From: Bimastos eiseni
Taxonomy: Eukaryota > Annelida > Clitellata > Crassiclitellata > Lumbricidae
Direction: 5' to 3'
Length of the DNA stretch: 64,000 nucleotides
NCBI GenBank assembly: GCA_959347315.1
Contig: OY365816.1
Span: 29,046,969 to 29,110,968, forward strand
Shown here: positions 51,187 to 61,890 of the stretch, one piece after another
Numbering within the stretch: position 1 is the first letter of the stretch
How the letters are laid out: each line of letters begins with the position of its first letter
Made by a program: the position numbers and the translations under genes
The notes under the pieces: model-generated
The model's input: the letters and a program-made list of their open reading frames with translations, nothing else
Told to the model about the DNA's origin: nothing
Database searches by the model: none

Positions 51187-54100
51187 TTATCTCGGTGGAT
51201 ATCCAGGCTGCCCGGGCTGTGACGGATAACTGGGAAATGGATATTCTGGTTGCGGTGGATATCCTGGTTGCGATGGATACCCTGGTTGCGGCGGATATCC
51301 TGGTTGCGGCGGATATCCTGGCTGTGGTGCATATCCGGGTTGTGGCGGATAGCCTTGCTGAGTTGGTGCCCAGTTCATGTAGGGGTTGTAGCCCATTGGC
51401 AAGGGCATATACGATGGGTAAGATGGGTTCACAGGGACTTGAGGAGCAGGTCGACCTAAACAAACAATTGATGTCATATAGTAATGTTGATTTGAACCAG
51501 TATCTTATCAGATGACAAAAACAAGGCACAATAGAGAATCGAATAAACGAGACCATAAAGCAAAGACCACATATCAAGACCATCTACTAAACAGGCATTC
51601 TGATTGCCTTCTGTACAACATCTAATATAGTAGACCTTCTCTGGACAAAACTTGTCAAAAACCAGGTCATAATTACCAAAAACGAAAAATAGCTTTTATC
51701 ATATACCTATTCATTAATATTAATAATTAATGGTATTGAATTGGAACTGACTTGGTACAGGTGCTGCTTGGGTGGCAGTTGTCGATGGCGTAGCACTCGG
51801 CGTAGGTTGTACAGAGCGAGGGGCAGGAACTGTGCGTAGACATCAACAAACAAACATCACTTTAGCAACACTCAAAATAAGAAAACTCCTACAACCACAA
51901 CAACATATCCAAAATAATTAGAAAAGTATTTTTGGTATAATATATTTGTTCAAAGTATTCAGGAAAATTAGAAAAGTATTTATTGTCTAAATTTTTTTAA
52001 ACAAAGTATTCATAATAATAAGAAAAGTATTTATAGTTTAACATTTGTGAACAAAATATTCATAATAATAATAAAAGCATTTTTAGTATAATAATTTTTT
52101 AAAATAAAATATGTGCGTAGTATTAATTAAAATTCTTGTCCTCACTCACCAGGGGCCTTCTGATAGGCAGGCACTGCGGGCGCTACTGTGGCCGGTTGAT
52201 TTGCGATACTTGAAGACAAGTCCTTCATCAATTCATCCTTCTCAGTTTTGCGTGCAAAGCAGAAGTCACCGACCTTGCTTTGGAATTTGAGGAGGATCTG
52301 GGTCAAGTCATTGTAGAACTAGGTCAAAGAGAAACCAGAAACTGTGATGGCTTAACTTAGTAACATCATTGAATTCGAATCATCCAGATGTCGTGCGTTT
52401 GTACAAGCATGTGTGGTGTTTGACAGAAGGATCAAATAATGATAAATGAAAAACAATAACAAACAATAAAAGGTAATAATAATAATGCATAATAATACCT
52501 TAGTTCCTTCTTCCAGATTGCTCTTAAGTTCAACGAAGCTGTCGTATGCAGTTGCAAGGCTCTTCAATTGTTCCTCTCTCACTTCACCCGACTTGAACTG
52601 CGTTTTGGCCTCAACGAATTTTGTGTTCGCCTCCTTTCAAACGTTGAACGACACAATACATTTACATAAATGATAAACAAAAATTTTCATGTTGAGATGA
52701 GTGAAGTGGTTTCCCATTGCCTTCCTCACAGACAATTATGGGCGAGAAACTTGCCCAAGGTAGCTACTCAGAGACTTGAGGCGTGTTCAAATCTGCGACC
52801 CTTCAATGCAGGGCACAGAACATACCGCTAGGCCACCGAATAGTAATATTTATAATAATAATGTATATAGTAGTGTTTACTCTAAACTGAATGAATTAAT
52901 TCTTTAACAATGCCTAGAAAACTGCAAACAATGGGGCAAAGTGATCGCTGTAGTCAACTGGTTAAAGCTCTTGTCTTGTATATGTAAAGGGCATGGGTTC
53001 TAATGTTCACTGAGAGTATGGACCTAGAGCAAGTCCTTAACTCACAATTGCTCATCGCAATCGATCTCCTGTTGCTCCTCTGAACTTTGGACGAGTAATA
53101 TCAAAGTACGATCATTGTATTGTATCAAATACTGTCGTATTGTATTCAACCTGGATCTGCTGAAGGGTCTGCTCCTGCGATCGTATGTTTTCACCGACTT
53201 CCTGTCGAAGTGGGGCAAAGACGGCGTCCAGTTGATCGGTCGAAAGACCCTCTTCGTTGAGAGCACCATCTTGAGACAGCGCGGCGAGGAACTTACTCTC
53301 TGAAAGAGATTTACTCATGTAGCATTGTGGAACTATTGCAGGCATACGGACATATACAGGCAGAGAGAGAGTAACAGACAGACAGAGGCAGACAGATGTA
53401 GCTACATAGAGGCAGACATGACGTACAGAAGCATAGCACGTGGGTCCATAGACTAATGGATTATAACACAGTGTGGCACAGAGCTGAAGAACCGAGTTCA
53501 ATACCTGTATTCCCCATAGTCTGATTACTCTTTTCCCCCTAGGTGGCGGCACTGGTTAATTACATGCATAATGCAATGGGCGCCTAGCACGTCTGCCGAC
53601 AGATAAATTCCACTCCTGTAATAACTTGTCATCATTTTTTCATATTATGTTTGTAATCAAACTGCAGTTTGTCAGTTCGAAAGGAAATAGAAATTATTTT
53701 TAAAATAGGACAGGTAAGAGCTAGCCAAACAGACAGACAGACAGACAGACAAAGACATACAGCCAAGAACACACAGAGAAAAACACTTGGCTACTACGTT
53801 AAACCAGGCTTGATTGGTCAGAGGCAGTTGTCATCTGATTCAAGTTGTGGCCGTGACACCCAGAACCTCTGCTTAGGAATTAGACACAAATTATGAATGG
53901 AAGTGAATATAGTAGAGCTACATAGACGCTGGATTACATTTTACCTACCATTGGATTACATTACACTTACCCATATCGTCGCCGGTGGCGTTCTTCAGAT
54001 CCGCCTCCAGTTTGTCCCTGGCCGTCTTGATTCCCTCGACGTTGCCAAGGAAACGCCTGAGGTCGGCTATGACCGGATGACCTTGGAGAGCGGCAACTGG

Positions 54101-55848
54101 ACTGGCGGACGGAAGACTCTTCTCGATTTCACTCTGATGACACAGAAATATACATCACATCCAATAAGTTTCCATTTCATCGATATTCACGTGGTTGCCA
54201 TGTTGCCTGTGAAGCTATTGTAACGTAATTTCAGATTTTCACAATGAAAGTGATAAAGTTATATAAAAAAGTTTAATACAATTGTCATTTTGAAATAAGA
54301 AAATATCGTTTTTCAAAACCAAAAATGATTGGAATTCCAATTATTTTCACAAGCTGACTTTTATTAAAAGTCAGAACCAGTGTTTGTCCAAGTAACGCAA
54401 TGTAATCAAGCATTTATATAGCACCGCTCGCATCAGCGCTCTCAACGAGCATCCGTGCTTCAGCAAGGGAACAGGAAAGTCTTCAGACGTCTACAAAACA
54501 GGGTCAGTAATACGATAGCCCTGCGACACTCGACCGAGTATCTGGGTCGAGTTTTGGTTCGTCCCTCTGCTCCTTACATCTGACTTGCTGAGCAGTTCGA
54601 TCCCCCCTCTCTGTGCTCCAAACCGACTCCTGACTACGGCATCGGCGTTGACGGCATTCGAGAGGATCGTCTGGTACTTGGCCGACTCCGTCCTCATCGG
54701 TTCCGTCAATTTCGCGGACTCGGTTCTCGTCCATCGATCCTTGAACTGATCGCGCAGCTGTCGATCTGACTTCTCCTCTTCGTTCAACAGATTATCGCAC
54801 TGAAAGCAACAGAATGCTTAATCGTTGCACTCTTTAAGAGGACGATGTTGTAAAGACGTTTTTAGCCTGCTGTCGAGCTCGTCGATAGATAGGAATTTAT
54901 AGGGCTTTCTTTGTCCTGATGCTACCACAAAAGCATAAAAGGACCCATGTCCCCACATACCGTACCCTGTTACAATACCATACCTATGTTACTCTACCAC
55001 ACCTATCCAGTGCAACCATACCATTATCTCACTCTACCCTACCATGCACCTAATCAGTGGCATATAACCCTCTCCCCCCCACACCTGGAATGGCAGAACA
55101 AACTCCACACTCTGGCCACTTATTCATTCATTACAGAGAGTTATATAGCGCCCCTTCAAGACTACAACTCAGGAGTGCTCCCGACTCCAGTACGGTTAAA
55201 GAGAACAGTTTTAAGGCGAGTATATAATGAGTCTGAGTGGACCCTTGGCGACAACCTCAACACCAACGGGAGCAGGTTCCAGAGCGAGGGGCCGACCACC
55301 GAGAAGGCACGATTCTGCTTAGACGTCGTACAGGCAAATGGAACAATGAGCAGGCCTCATATACAACAGATGCAGAAGTAACACAAACCATAAATCAATA
55401 TATGCCATTCTCCATTGGTAGATGTCACTGCATGCAATAAACCAAACCATGTCAACAACTGCCATACCCAATCTCATTACCCTATCCTACCTACCCAACC
55501 CCACTACATTTCATTATATCCCATCTGACCCTACCCAAATCCATCCCATCCCACCCTATACATTCCATCTCATCCTCCTTTCCAAGAGCCGGTATTCTAC
55601 CTCATCAAGGATTTCCTTGTTGCGCTGTAGAGAGAGCGGTAGGTCTTCAATGAGTTGGATGATCTGCTGAATCCCTCCACTTGTCCTAAGCTTCTGTGCT
55701 TTCTCCAGGACGGACTGCGGCACCTGTGCTCCACCGGACACATCCTCTATCGCGGCTGGAAGATTCAGGGATGCAAGGACCCTGGAAAAGGAAGACATCA
55801 GATCTATGCAATCTTTTCTCTATCAATATAACAACATATAAGGACCCA

Positions 55849-55879
<31 letters not shown>

Positions 55880-55880
55880 G

Positions 55881-55930
<50 letters not shown>

Positions 55931-58900
55931 ATTTTTTTAATAAATATAATTTTAAAATATAATTTTATTGCATATATGCAATAAAATTATATTTTAAAAT
56001 TGCCATAACTATAGCAAAGTGGGAGAATCAGAGAAATTACAATGTCGTTTCACTGACTGTAAATGCAATGTCAAGCGCTAATTGATATAGCACCTCTTCT
56101 ATAAAAATCATCTAGTGCACCAAACCTAACTTCAAAAAAACGATCTTTACAGAATGATCTTTAAGAAATGATCTATACGGAATGATCTTAACAGAATAAT
56201 CCTAAACGAATGGATCGCATTGGATTAAAACCAAACTAGAACGAATGGATCAGATAAAGACTGGAGTAAATTGGATTAGAAATCCAACAAGATTAGATTT
56301 GATCAGACCGTATTAGAACAAATTCAATTGGATTAGGCCAGAAGACACTTAGATTAGGACTCTGCTAGACTCTATGTAATAGGATTAGAGCTGTTGGATT
56401 TGCGACAAACCCATTGAGCAATTGCGTTGCCTCTCGTAAGCGTCCGATTTCCGTGTTGACGATCTCTGACTTGCGATTGTTGAATGCGACGAGGGCCAAG
56501 TGAACAGACAGAGGTACAACCTTCTCAAACAAATCTAAAGTAACAATAAATACGGATGTGCAGTTTTAAAACGTACGGAACAATGCGGGTCACGATGTGA
56601 ATGACTTTGGCACAGATGAAGGTCTAAGACTCGCCTTTGAAATACACGACCTATCTTTGAAATGCCAGATAAATTCTGGAAGGTCAGATACGACTGTAAA
56701 TAAGCCAGATTTACCTTTGGATAAGACAGTTTAGGTTAATCTCACAACTAAGTCAGATTAGCCTTAGACAAGCAAGATTTACTTTAGACAACCAGATTTA
56801 CCATTAGACAAGCCAAATTTACCTTTAGATAATCCAGATTTACCTTTAGACAATCCAGATCAACCTTTTAGACAAGCCAAATTACCCTCAGACAAGCGAG
56901 AATTACCTTTGAAACAGGAACTCAGATTGCCCGACAGAGGCGTGCTCTTTGCAACGGTGGCCTTTCCGATCGGTTCAAGCGACGTGATTTCTGGGATTTT
57001 GGCATGATAGATGAAGTTGTTGTCCTTCTCCGCCTCCTGCAGAGCCCTTGCGACCTTCTTCTGGACATCCTGAAAGACGAAAGTGGCGCCACCTCTCGTC
57101 TCAGCAGCCGACAGAAGGTCCTTCGAGTGCTGGATAAACATCATCCATCAACATTTGATTTAGTGAGATGGCGATAATTAAGAATTCAATTTGAATTGAA
57201 CACACATAATTATTTTCTAATCGCTAATAGCTTTGTCAGTTGCAGGTTACTACATATAAAATGACATCCTGTCAAAGCTGTAGATTTTTTCAGTCGTGGC
57301 AGGAACGGAGGAGCGCTCCAGGATAGGTTTCTTTAAAGGGTGCCACACAAGTACCCAGAATGAATGGGTTACTCAGCCACTCTAGCAGTGTCAGTCCCAA
57401 GTCTGCATAATGGAGGAGGGCAGGAATGATGATCTTTGTTATCACACAGTGTTGTCAAACAGAAACCACTAACATGAATGAGTTTGCCACAATAAAAAAT
57501 AATGGAAATAATGAGAGAAAAAAATAGTCGCAGCCCTACCCGAAGTCGTGCTATCTCCACGCCAAAGTCCTTGGCGTCCTTCGAAACAAGGCTCTGGTGG
57601 TATTGAGCAATTCCATGGAAGGCAGCCTGCCTCCCTGCCACACTGGTCAGCCACTCCTGAAAGGAAACAGACACAGACAGAATACAAATATATATGAATT
57701 CACCCAATCTACTAAAATTTGCACAATTTTCTCATCCAAAAAACCCTACTCAAACTTCAAGGGGAAAAGGTTGACACGCATTTAACGACACAACAGCTTC
57801 AACCTTCTTCATCTCTCTTCCACAAGCGTCTGTCATAAATTCGGTTTTAGTTGGTCACCTAGAAAAGGAGCTACACGAATATCATTATAGTCGTTGAACC
57901 CCAGATGGCGTACCTTTGGCCAGAGACTCTTAATCGACTCCAGTCCGAGCAGTTTCGAGGCGTCGGCGTACAGATCGGAGCATTGTAACGCCAGTTTGGC
58001 CACGACTGCTGGCTTCATCTTATCTGCAAACAAACAAGTGCAGCAAATTAATATAGCACATTTATCTATTCTCACAATTTCTTTAGCGCCATAATAGTAA
58101 GAATTCGTAACCAGACTCTCTGGCTACAGAGTTTCGAAACAAGAGATCATCATTACAATTATTATTAAAAAAATTGAATACACGTAAGGTCACACAGAAC
58201 TAACGAGTTTGAGACATTTTGTATGTGCTTGAAGAAGGAATTATAACCAACCGTTCATGGCTTTCCTGACAAAAGAGTCCTGGGCCTGGGCCAACATGAG
58301 GGCACTCAGTGCATTGAGGGTGTCGGGGTGAAGGTCAGGAGTAGGGTCGCCTTGAACGCTGGATAGAGTTATCACCTGCAGGTGACCAAATATGCCACTC
58401 GATTGCTAAAACAAATGATGATCGACAAGTGTAATTCACTATCAGTAGAAGAATAATTAACGAGTGTGCTCATGAATATTTAAACCAGAACATAGCTAAT
58501 TAATGAGGATGCTCATGAATAATTAATGAGGATTTTCATGAATATTCAAACAACAAATGCAATAACACAGAATCAATACATGCACTCAATCATCCGATGA
58601 ATTTTTTGTTTAACCATTTGAAGAAAAAATCACAAAATCTGTATAATCAGTTCCAACCAAATCCAAAATGAACACCTAATCAAATCAAATTCCACTGACT
58701 TAATCTAATCAATCTGATCAAATCGACCTCCTAATCATTCTGGAAGTATAAAAAGCAAAAGAAGCAATGATGCAGAACAGAGTCCCAAATAACACCATCT
58801 TTAGGCAGGTACAGTAAGTTAAAGCCAATAATAATAATAATAATGATTATAATAATAATAATAATACTAAATAAATATAACAATTCTACATATTATCCTT

Positions 58901-60983
58901 TGTTCAAACAAAAAACAATACAATAAGCAAATAATAACGAACAAGTGCCTGTAATTGCCAATGACATAATTAGTATTTAATGAAGATGTACCTGAAAGAG
59001 CTTTGCAGCCATCTTAAGTCCCTCATCAGATGTTATATTCTGAGCACCAGCAATCTGACTCTGAAGTGCGGCAGTGTTAAACAGGTTGCAGACACGCTCA
59101 AAGGACCCAGAGGCGATGGCTGCCATAGAAAGAAACATGCAACTGGGTCAGTGTACAATGCATATAGGTAGGTCATGTCATTACATAGAGAGGGGAGAAA
59201 CTTCCCCTGAATCAGTACACAGGTCATGTCAAAAAAGGACATGGACCAAATCAACAGACATACAACTGGGTCAATATACAGATCAAATCCAAAAAAATGT
59301 AACTAGATCAGCACATAGGACAACTCAGCAAACATGCAACTGGGTCAGCATATAGATCAGGCCAAGAAACTTGGCAAAATCAATCGATGCCAAAATTGAC
59401 ATAGAAAAACGTGGCAGTCAAAATGAGGTAGAGACATGAACGTATGGTAAAAGCAGGAACAGAAAGACAAAGTATGGTAGAACAAGGTATGGTAGAACAA
59501 GGTATGGTCAGGCAAATGCTCAAGCTCAATTCCATCTGCTGCCATCGCTGGGACAATTTTCTCACTTCTAACTTCTCGTGGTTCTCCACATGCGCTTTGC
59601 CACGGCCCAATCCAGGGGCCTCACCTACGCGGATTCCACCAGCTGGAACAGCCTCCCTTCCTCTTTGGGAGGAGCTGCTCTTTCTACACACTGCTGAATT
59701 CAGGAGGCGCCTGAAGCCTTTCCTGTTCTCCGTTTAGCTAAGTCTTGAGTCGTGAGCGCCTCTAATCTCAAGTGGTGCTATATAAAAGTTCCGTTACAAG
59801 TTATACAAAAGACACTATGTCTACCTTCTTGTCACTTTCTCACAGCTCTCAAGATGTCTGTTTTGTAATTGTTAATTGTGATTGTTTGTGATTGACAATG
59901 ATTTTCTGATTGACGATATACGATGTCCTAGCAGTGTGTCTGTAAGGGGTTCAATAAAGTATATACTTCCCTACTTAAAACGAAAAAATATAAGTCTTGC
60001 AGTAAAGACATTCAAAAGACTTACTAAGCGTTCGTTTTCCGGATAAGAGTGTCTGCTTATTGAAGGCATCTTGCCACTTGAAGTTTATCCGTATCTATAA
60101 CAACATCAAGATCAATTCCACAACTGCCTCAAGGAAACACTCCCAACACTCTCCAACAACAGCTGTTTCCCCTTGCGTTAAAATGTCAAAAGCATCTTTT
60201 TGAGTTTGATAGGAAATTGAAAATGAAACAGAATTAAAAAGTGTACGCACCTGATTTTCAGACATCGGAAACTTAGTCTCAATAGCCACCAGTTGATCAT
60301 AGTACCTGCACAAGAAAACGTAATCGACTTAAAAAAGTCAGTACCTAATGCCTATATTACTTCTTCTTCATCTGCACATTTCAACGTTAGAGTAGTTTAT
60401 AAAAGCGCACTGTAAATTTTTATTAAGTTACATTACTGGTCTTATCCAAACACATCCACTTCAACACACTATATAAATGCTTGATTACATTACAATCTAA
60501 TTCACCCAGAAATCCTTCAGTTAGTGGTTTAACTGGTTTCCTGAATTTACCCTCGGCTAATAAACTGATAAAAGAAATTACGATAAGGTGAAAAAGACGC
60601 GTCATTAAACGAAATCCCGTATTACCGTACAAGGCGATACTTATGTGAAGTTATTACATTTGCACTTCCACAGCAGTGCCGACAATATACATTTCCGACA
60701 TCTACGTTGTACGAGGCATTAGATTGTTTATGTGTAAGTGCATTCACAAAACATATTGAAAATGTCTACATTTTTACCTATAGAGTACGTCGAGGGCCGA
60801 CTCATGTTTGTCGACAGATTTTGCAATTGCGTTGTTCCTCAGTTTGTTAAACTCCGTCAGCGCCGATTTATAATCGTCCGGATTGCAGTTGGTGTACGTG
60901 TCGGCGATGAAACTCCTCAGAGGTTTCGCCAAGTCCACTTCCCAAGTCTTTTTAACAGGAACGGTGAGGAATGTTGAAGCCAT
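51187..60983 (-). CDS. PDCD6IP: ALIX (PDCD6-interacting protein), complete, 17 coding exons
   Basis: ESCRT-associated adaptor of endosomal sorting, abscission and membrane repair. Exons: 60983-60778, 60305-60251, 60094-60025, 59119-58992, 58405-58252, 58023-57914, 57656-57540, 57129-56907, 56534-56411, 55781-55601, 54799-54578, 54133-53971, 53299-53151, 52633-52499, 52318-52150, 51829-51752, 51455-51187. All phases agree, giving 850 aa (human 868). The Bro1 domain starts [20 protein letters not shown] and includes [26 protein letters not shown] and [14 protein letters not shown]. The V domain includes [57 protein letters not shown] and KFYNDL, where the Phe matches the human YPXnL-binding F676. 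The Pro-rich tail has repeated GYPPQP units. No P(S/T)AP motif for TSG101 is seen. The start ATG at 60,983 matches the family N terminus. Confidence 0.97.
52700..52845 (-). mobile_element. tRNA-derived SINE in ALIX intron, minus orientation
   Basis: The reverse complement starts GGTGGCCTAGCGGTATG (box A-like), carries GATTTGAACACG (box B-like) about 40 bases on, then ACCTTGGGCAAGTTTCTCGC, similar to the central block of CORE-type SINEs such as MIR. It lies between exons 13 and 14. Confidence 0.65.
52935..53148 (+). mobile_element. tRNA-derived SINE abutting ALIX exon 13 donor
   Basis: The head contains AACTGGTTAAAGCTC and GGGTTCTAATGTTC (boxes A and B, degenerate). The centre is GGACCTAGAGCAAGTCCTTA and CTCACAATTGCTC, the tail AATATCAAAGTAC...ATTGTATTGTATC. 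Centre and tail match the copy at 61,690. On the minus strand the tail begins two to three bases inside the intron from the exon 13 donor at 53,151. Confidence 0.7.
53430..53520 (+). mobile_element. Possible tRNA-like SINE head
   Basis: CATAGACTAATGG and, about 45 bases later, CGAGTTCAATACC resemble Pol III boxes A and B. No body or tail was matched to the other SINEs. Confidence 0.3.
54400..54440 (-). repeat. LINE 3'-tail trace in ALIX intron
   Basis: ATTTATATAGCACCGCTCG is a reverse copy of the recurring tail word, close to exon 11. Confidence 0.4.
55118..55380 (-). mobile_element. LINE 3'-end remnant in ALIX intron
   Basis: TTCATTCATT...GAGTTATATAGCGCCCCTTC is the reverse of the tail family, followed by about 200 bases of repeat-like sequence (GTTCCAGAGCGAGGGGCCG). 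Confidence 0.55.
55848..55932. repeat. (TA)n with TATG interruptions
   Basis: TA-dinucleotide microsatellite in the ALIX intron between exons 9 and 10. Confidence 0.95.
56640..56906 (-). repeat. ~21-bp tandem repeat starting at ALIX exon 8 donor
   Basis: Read on the minus strand, the intron begins GTAATTCTCGCTTGTCTGAG and continues as degenerate copies of TTGTCTAAAGGTAAATCTGG. About eight units can be followed, decaying with distance from the exon. Most units contain a GGTAA(A/T)T word like the genuine donor AAAG|GTAATT. Confidence 0.85.
57300..57472 (+). repeat. LINE-tail trace and family A copy 5 in ALIX intron
   Basis: 57,305-57,365 carries GGAGCGCTCCAGGATAGGTT and AATGAATGG. 57,378-57,470 carries CAGTGTCAGTCCCAAGTCTG, GGAGGAGGGCAGG and a TTTGTTATCACACAGTGTTG tail of family A. 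Confidence 0.65.
59540..59800 (+). mobile_element. LINE 3' end in ALIX intron 3
   Basis: Plus-strand frames give SWNSLPSS in one frame and [13 protein letters not shown] with a stop in another, so the RT C terminus is frameshifted. It is followed by GAGCGCCTCTAATCTCAAGT and GGTGCTATATAAAAGTTCCG, the same tail family. Confidence 0.7.
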
Positions 60984-61689
60984 TTTGGTCGAAATAAAAG
61001 ACCCACTGTTGCCGTTGGATCCGCTTCTGAATCGTACTTCAAAACAGACACCACTACAAGTCACGCCTCTCAGCCGATTTATAACGCTGAGATTCAGTAA
61101 GTATGTATGGCATTGTTACGTTCTGTAGTTGGTTGTTAAAGTTGCATCAAAGTTTGCTAAAGTTACCTACGATTACTTGCTTTTGCTAAAGTTACTTACG
61201 TTAAGCTAAAAGGAAAAGCTTATACAAACATAATGGCTTTTACCCATTTACAAATGGGTCATGCCTTGACCGGAAAGTCGTAGTGTGCAATGTGCGTCAT
61301 CTATCGGTCGGAGTCTACTAGAAAACTACGCTTGCGACGAGTGTTTGGAACCGTGACCGCTAAAAACATGTGTAGAAGTAATTCAACTCGTGACGCTTGT
61401 ATTTGCTTTTGATGACAGTAGTACTATGATATTATCAAGGACCAATATAATACTATTAATAGAATTGAATGTGACGCACATGCGTGAGCCTTCTGAATCA
61501 ACAATTACAAGCTAAGATCACAAGTGCCTACACGGTTGCGGCAAGCGTGACTCTTGACAACGGACTTTTACTCTTTGTCGTGCTATCCGATTTGGGGTTT
61601 TACACAGGCCAAACTGTTCGTGGAATTGTGTGATATTGGAGTGGAATTAAGGGGTGGGCTGGGTGTGACAGATTACGGTGACGTGTTCC

Positions 61690-61890
61690 TGAAGATAATA
61701 GTGTGGCACGGTTAGAGCGGCCGGCCTGTAACGTGGAGATTGCGGGTTAGATCCTTGTCCAAGGAGTAACTGTCTAGGGACCTTTAGCAAGTCCTTTGCA
61801 CACAATTGCTCTGCATTAGAACTGCACTTCTGAACTAATTGTAAGAAGGGCAATATCAAATTACAGTTGTATTGTATTGTGTGATAACTA
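61690..61890 (+). mobile_element. tRNA-derived SINE upstream of ALIX
   Basis: The head is GTGGCACGGTTAGAGCGGCC (box A region) and GCGGGTTAGATCC (box B region). The centre is GGGACCTTTAGCAAGTCCTT and CACACAATTGCTC, the tail CTGCACTTCTGAACTAATTG...TACAGTTGTATTGTATTG. The centre is shared with 52,935-53,148 and the tail also with the LINE at 10,971-11,050. Confidence 0.75.
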
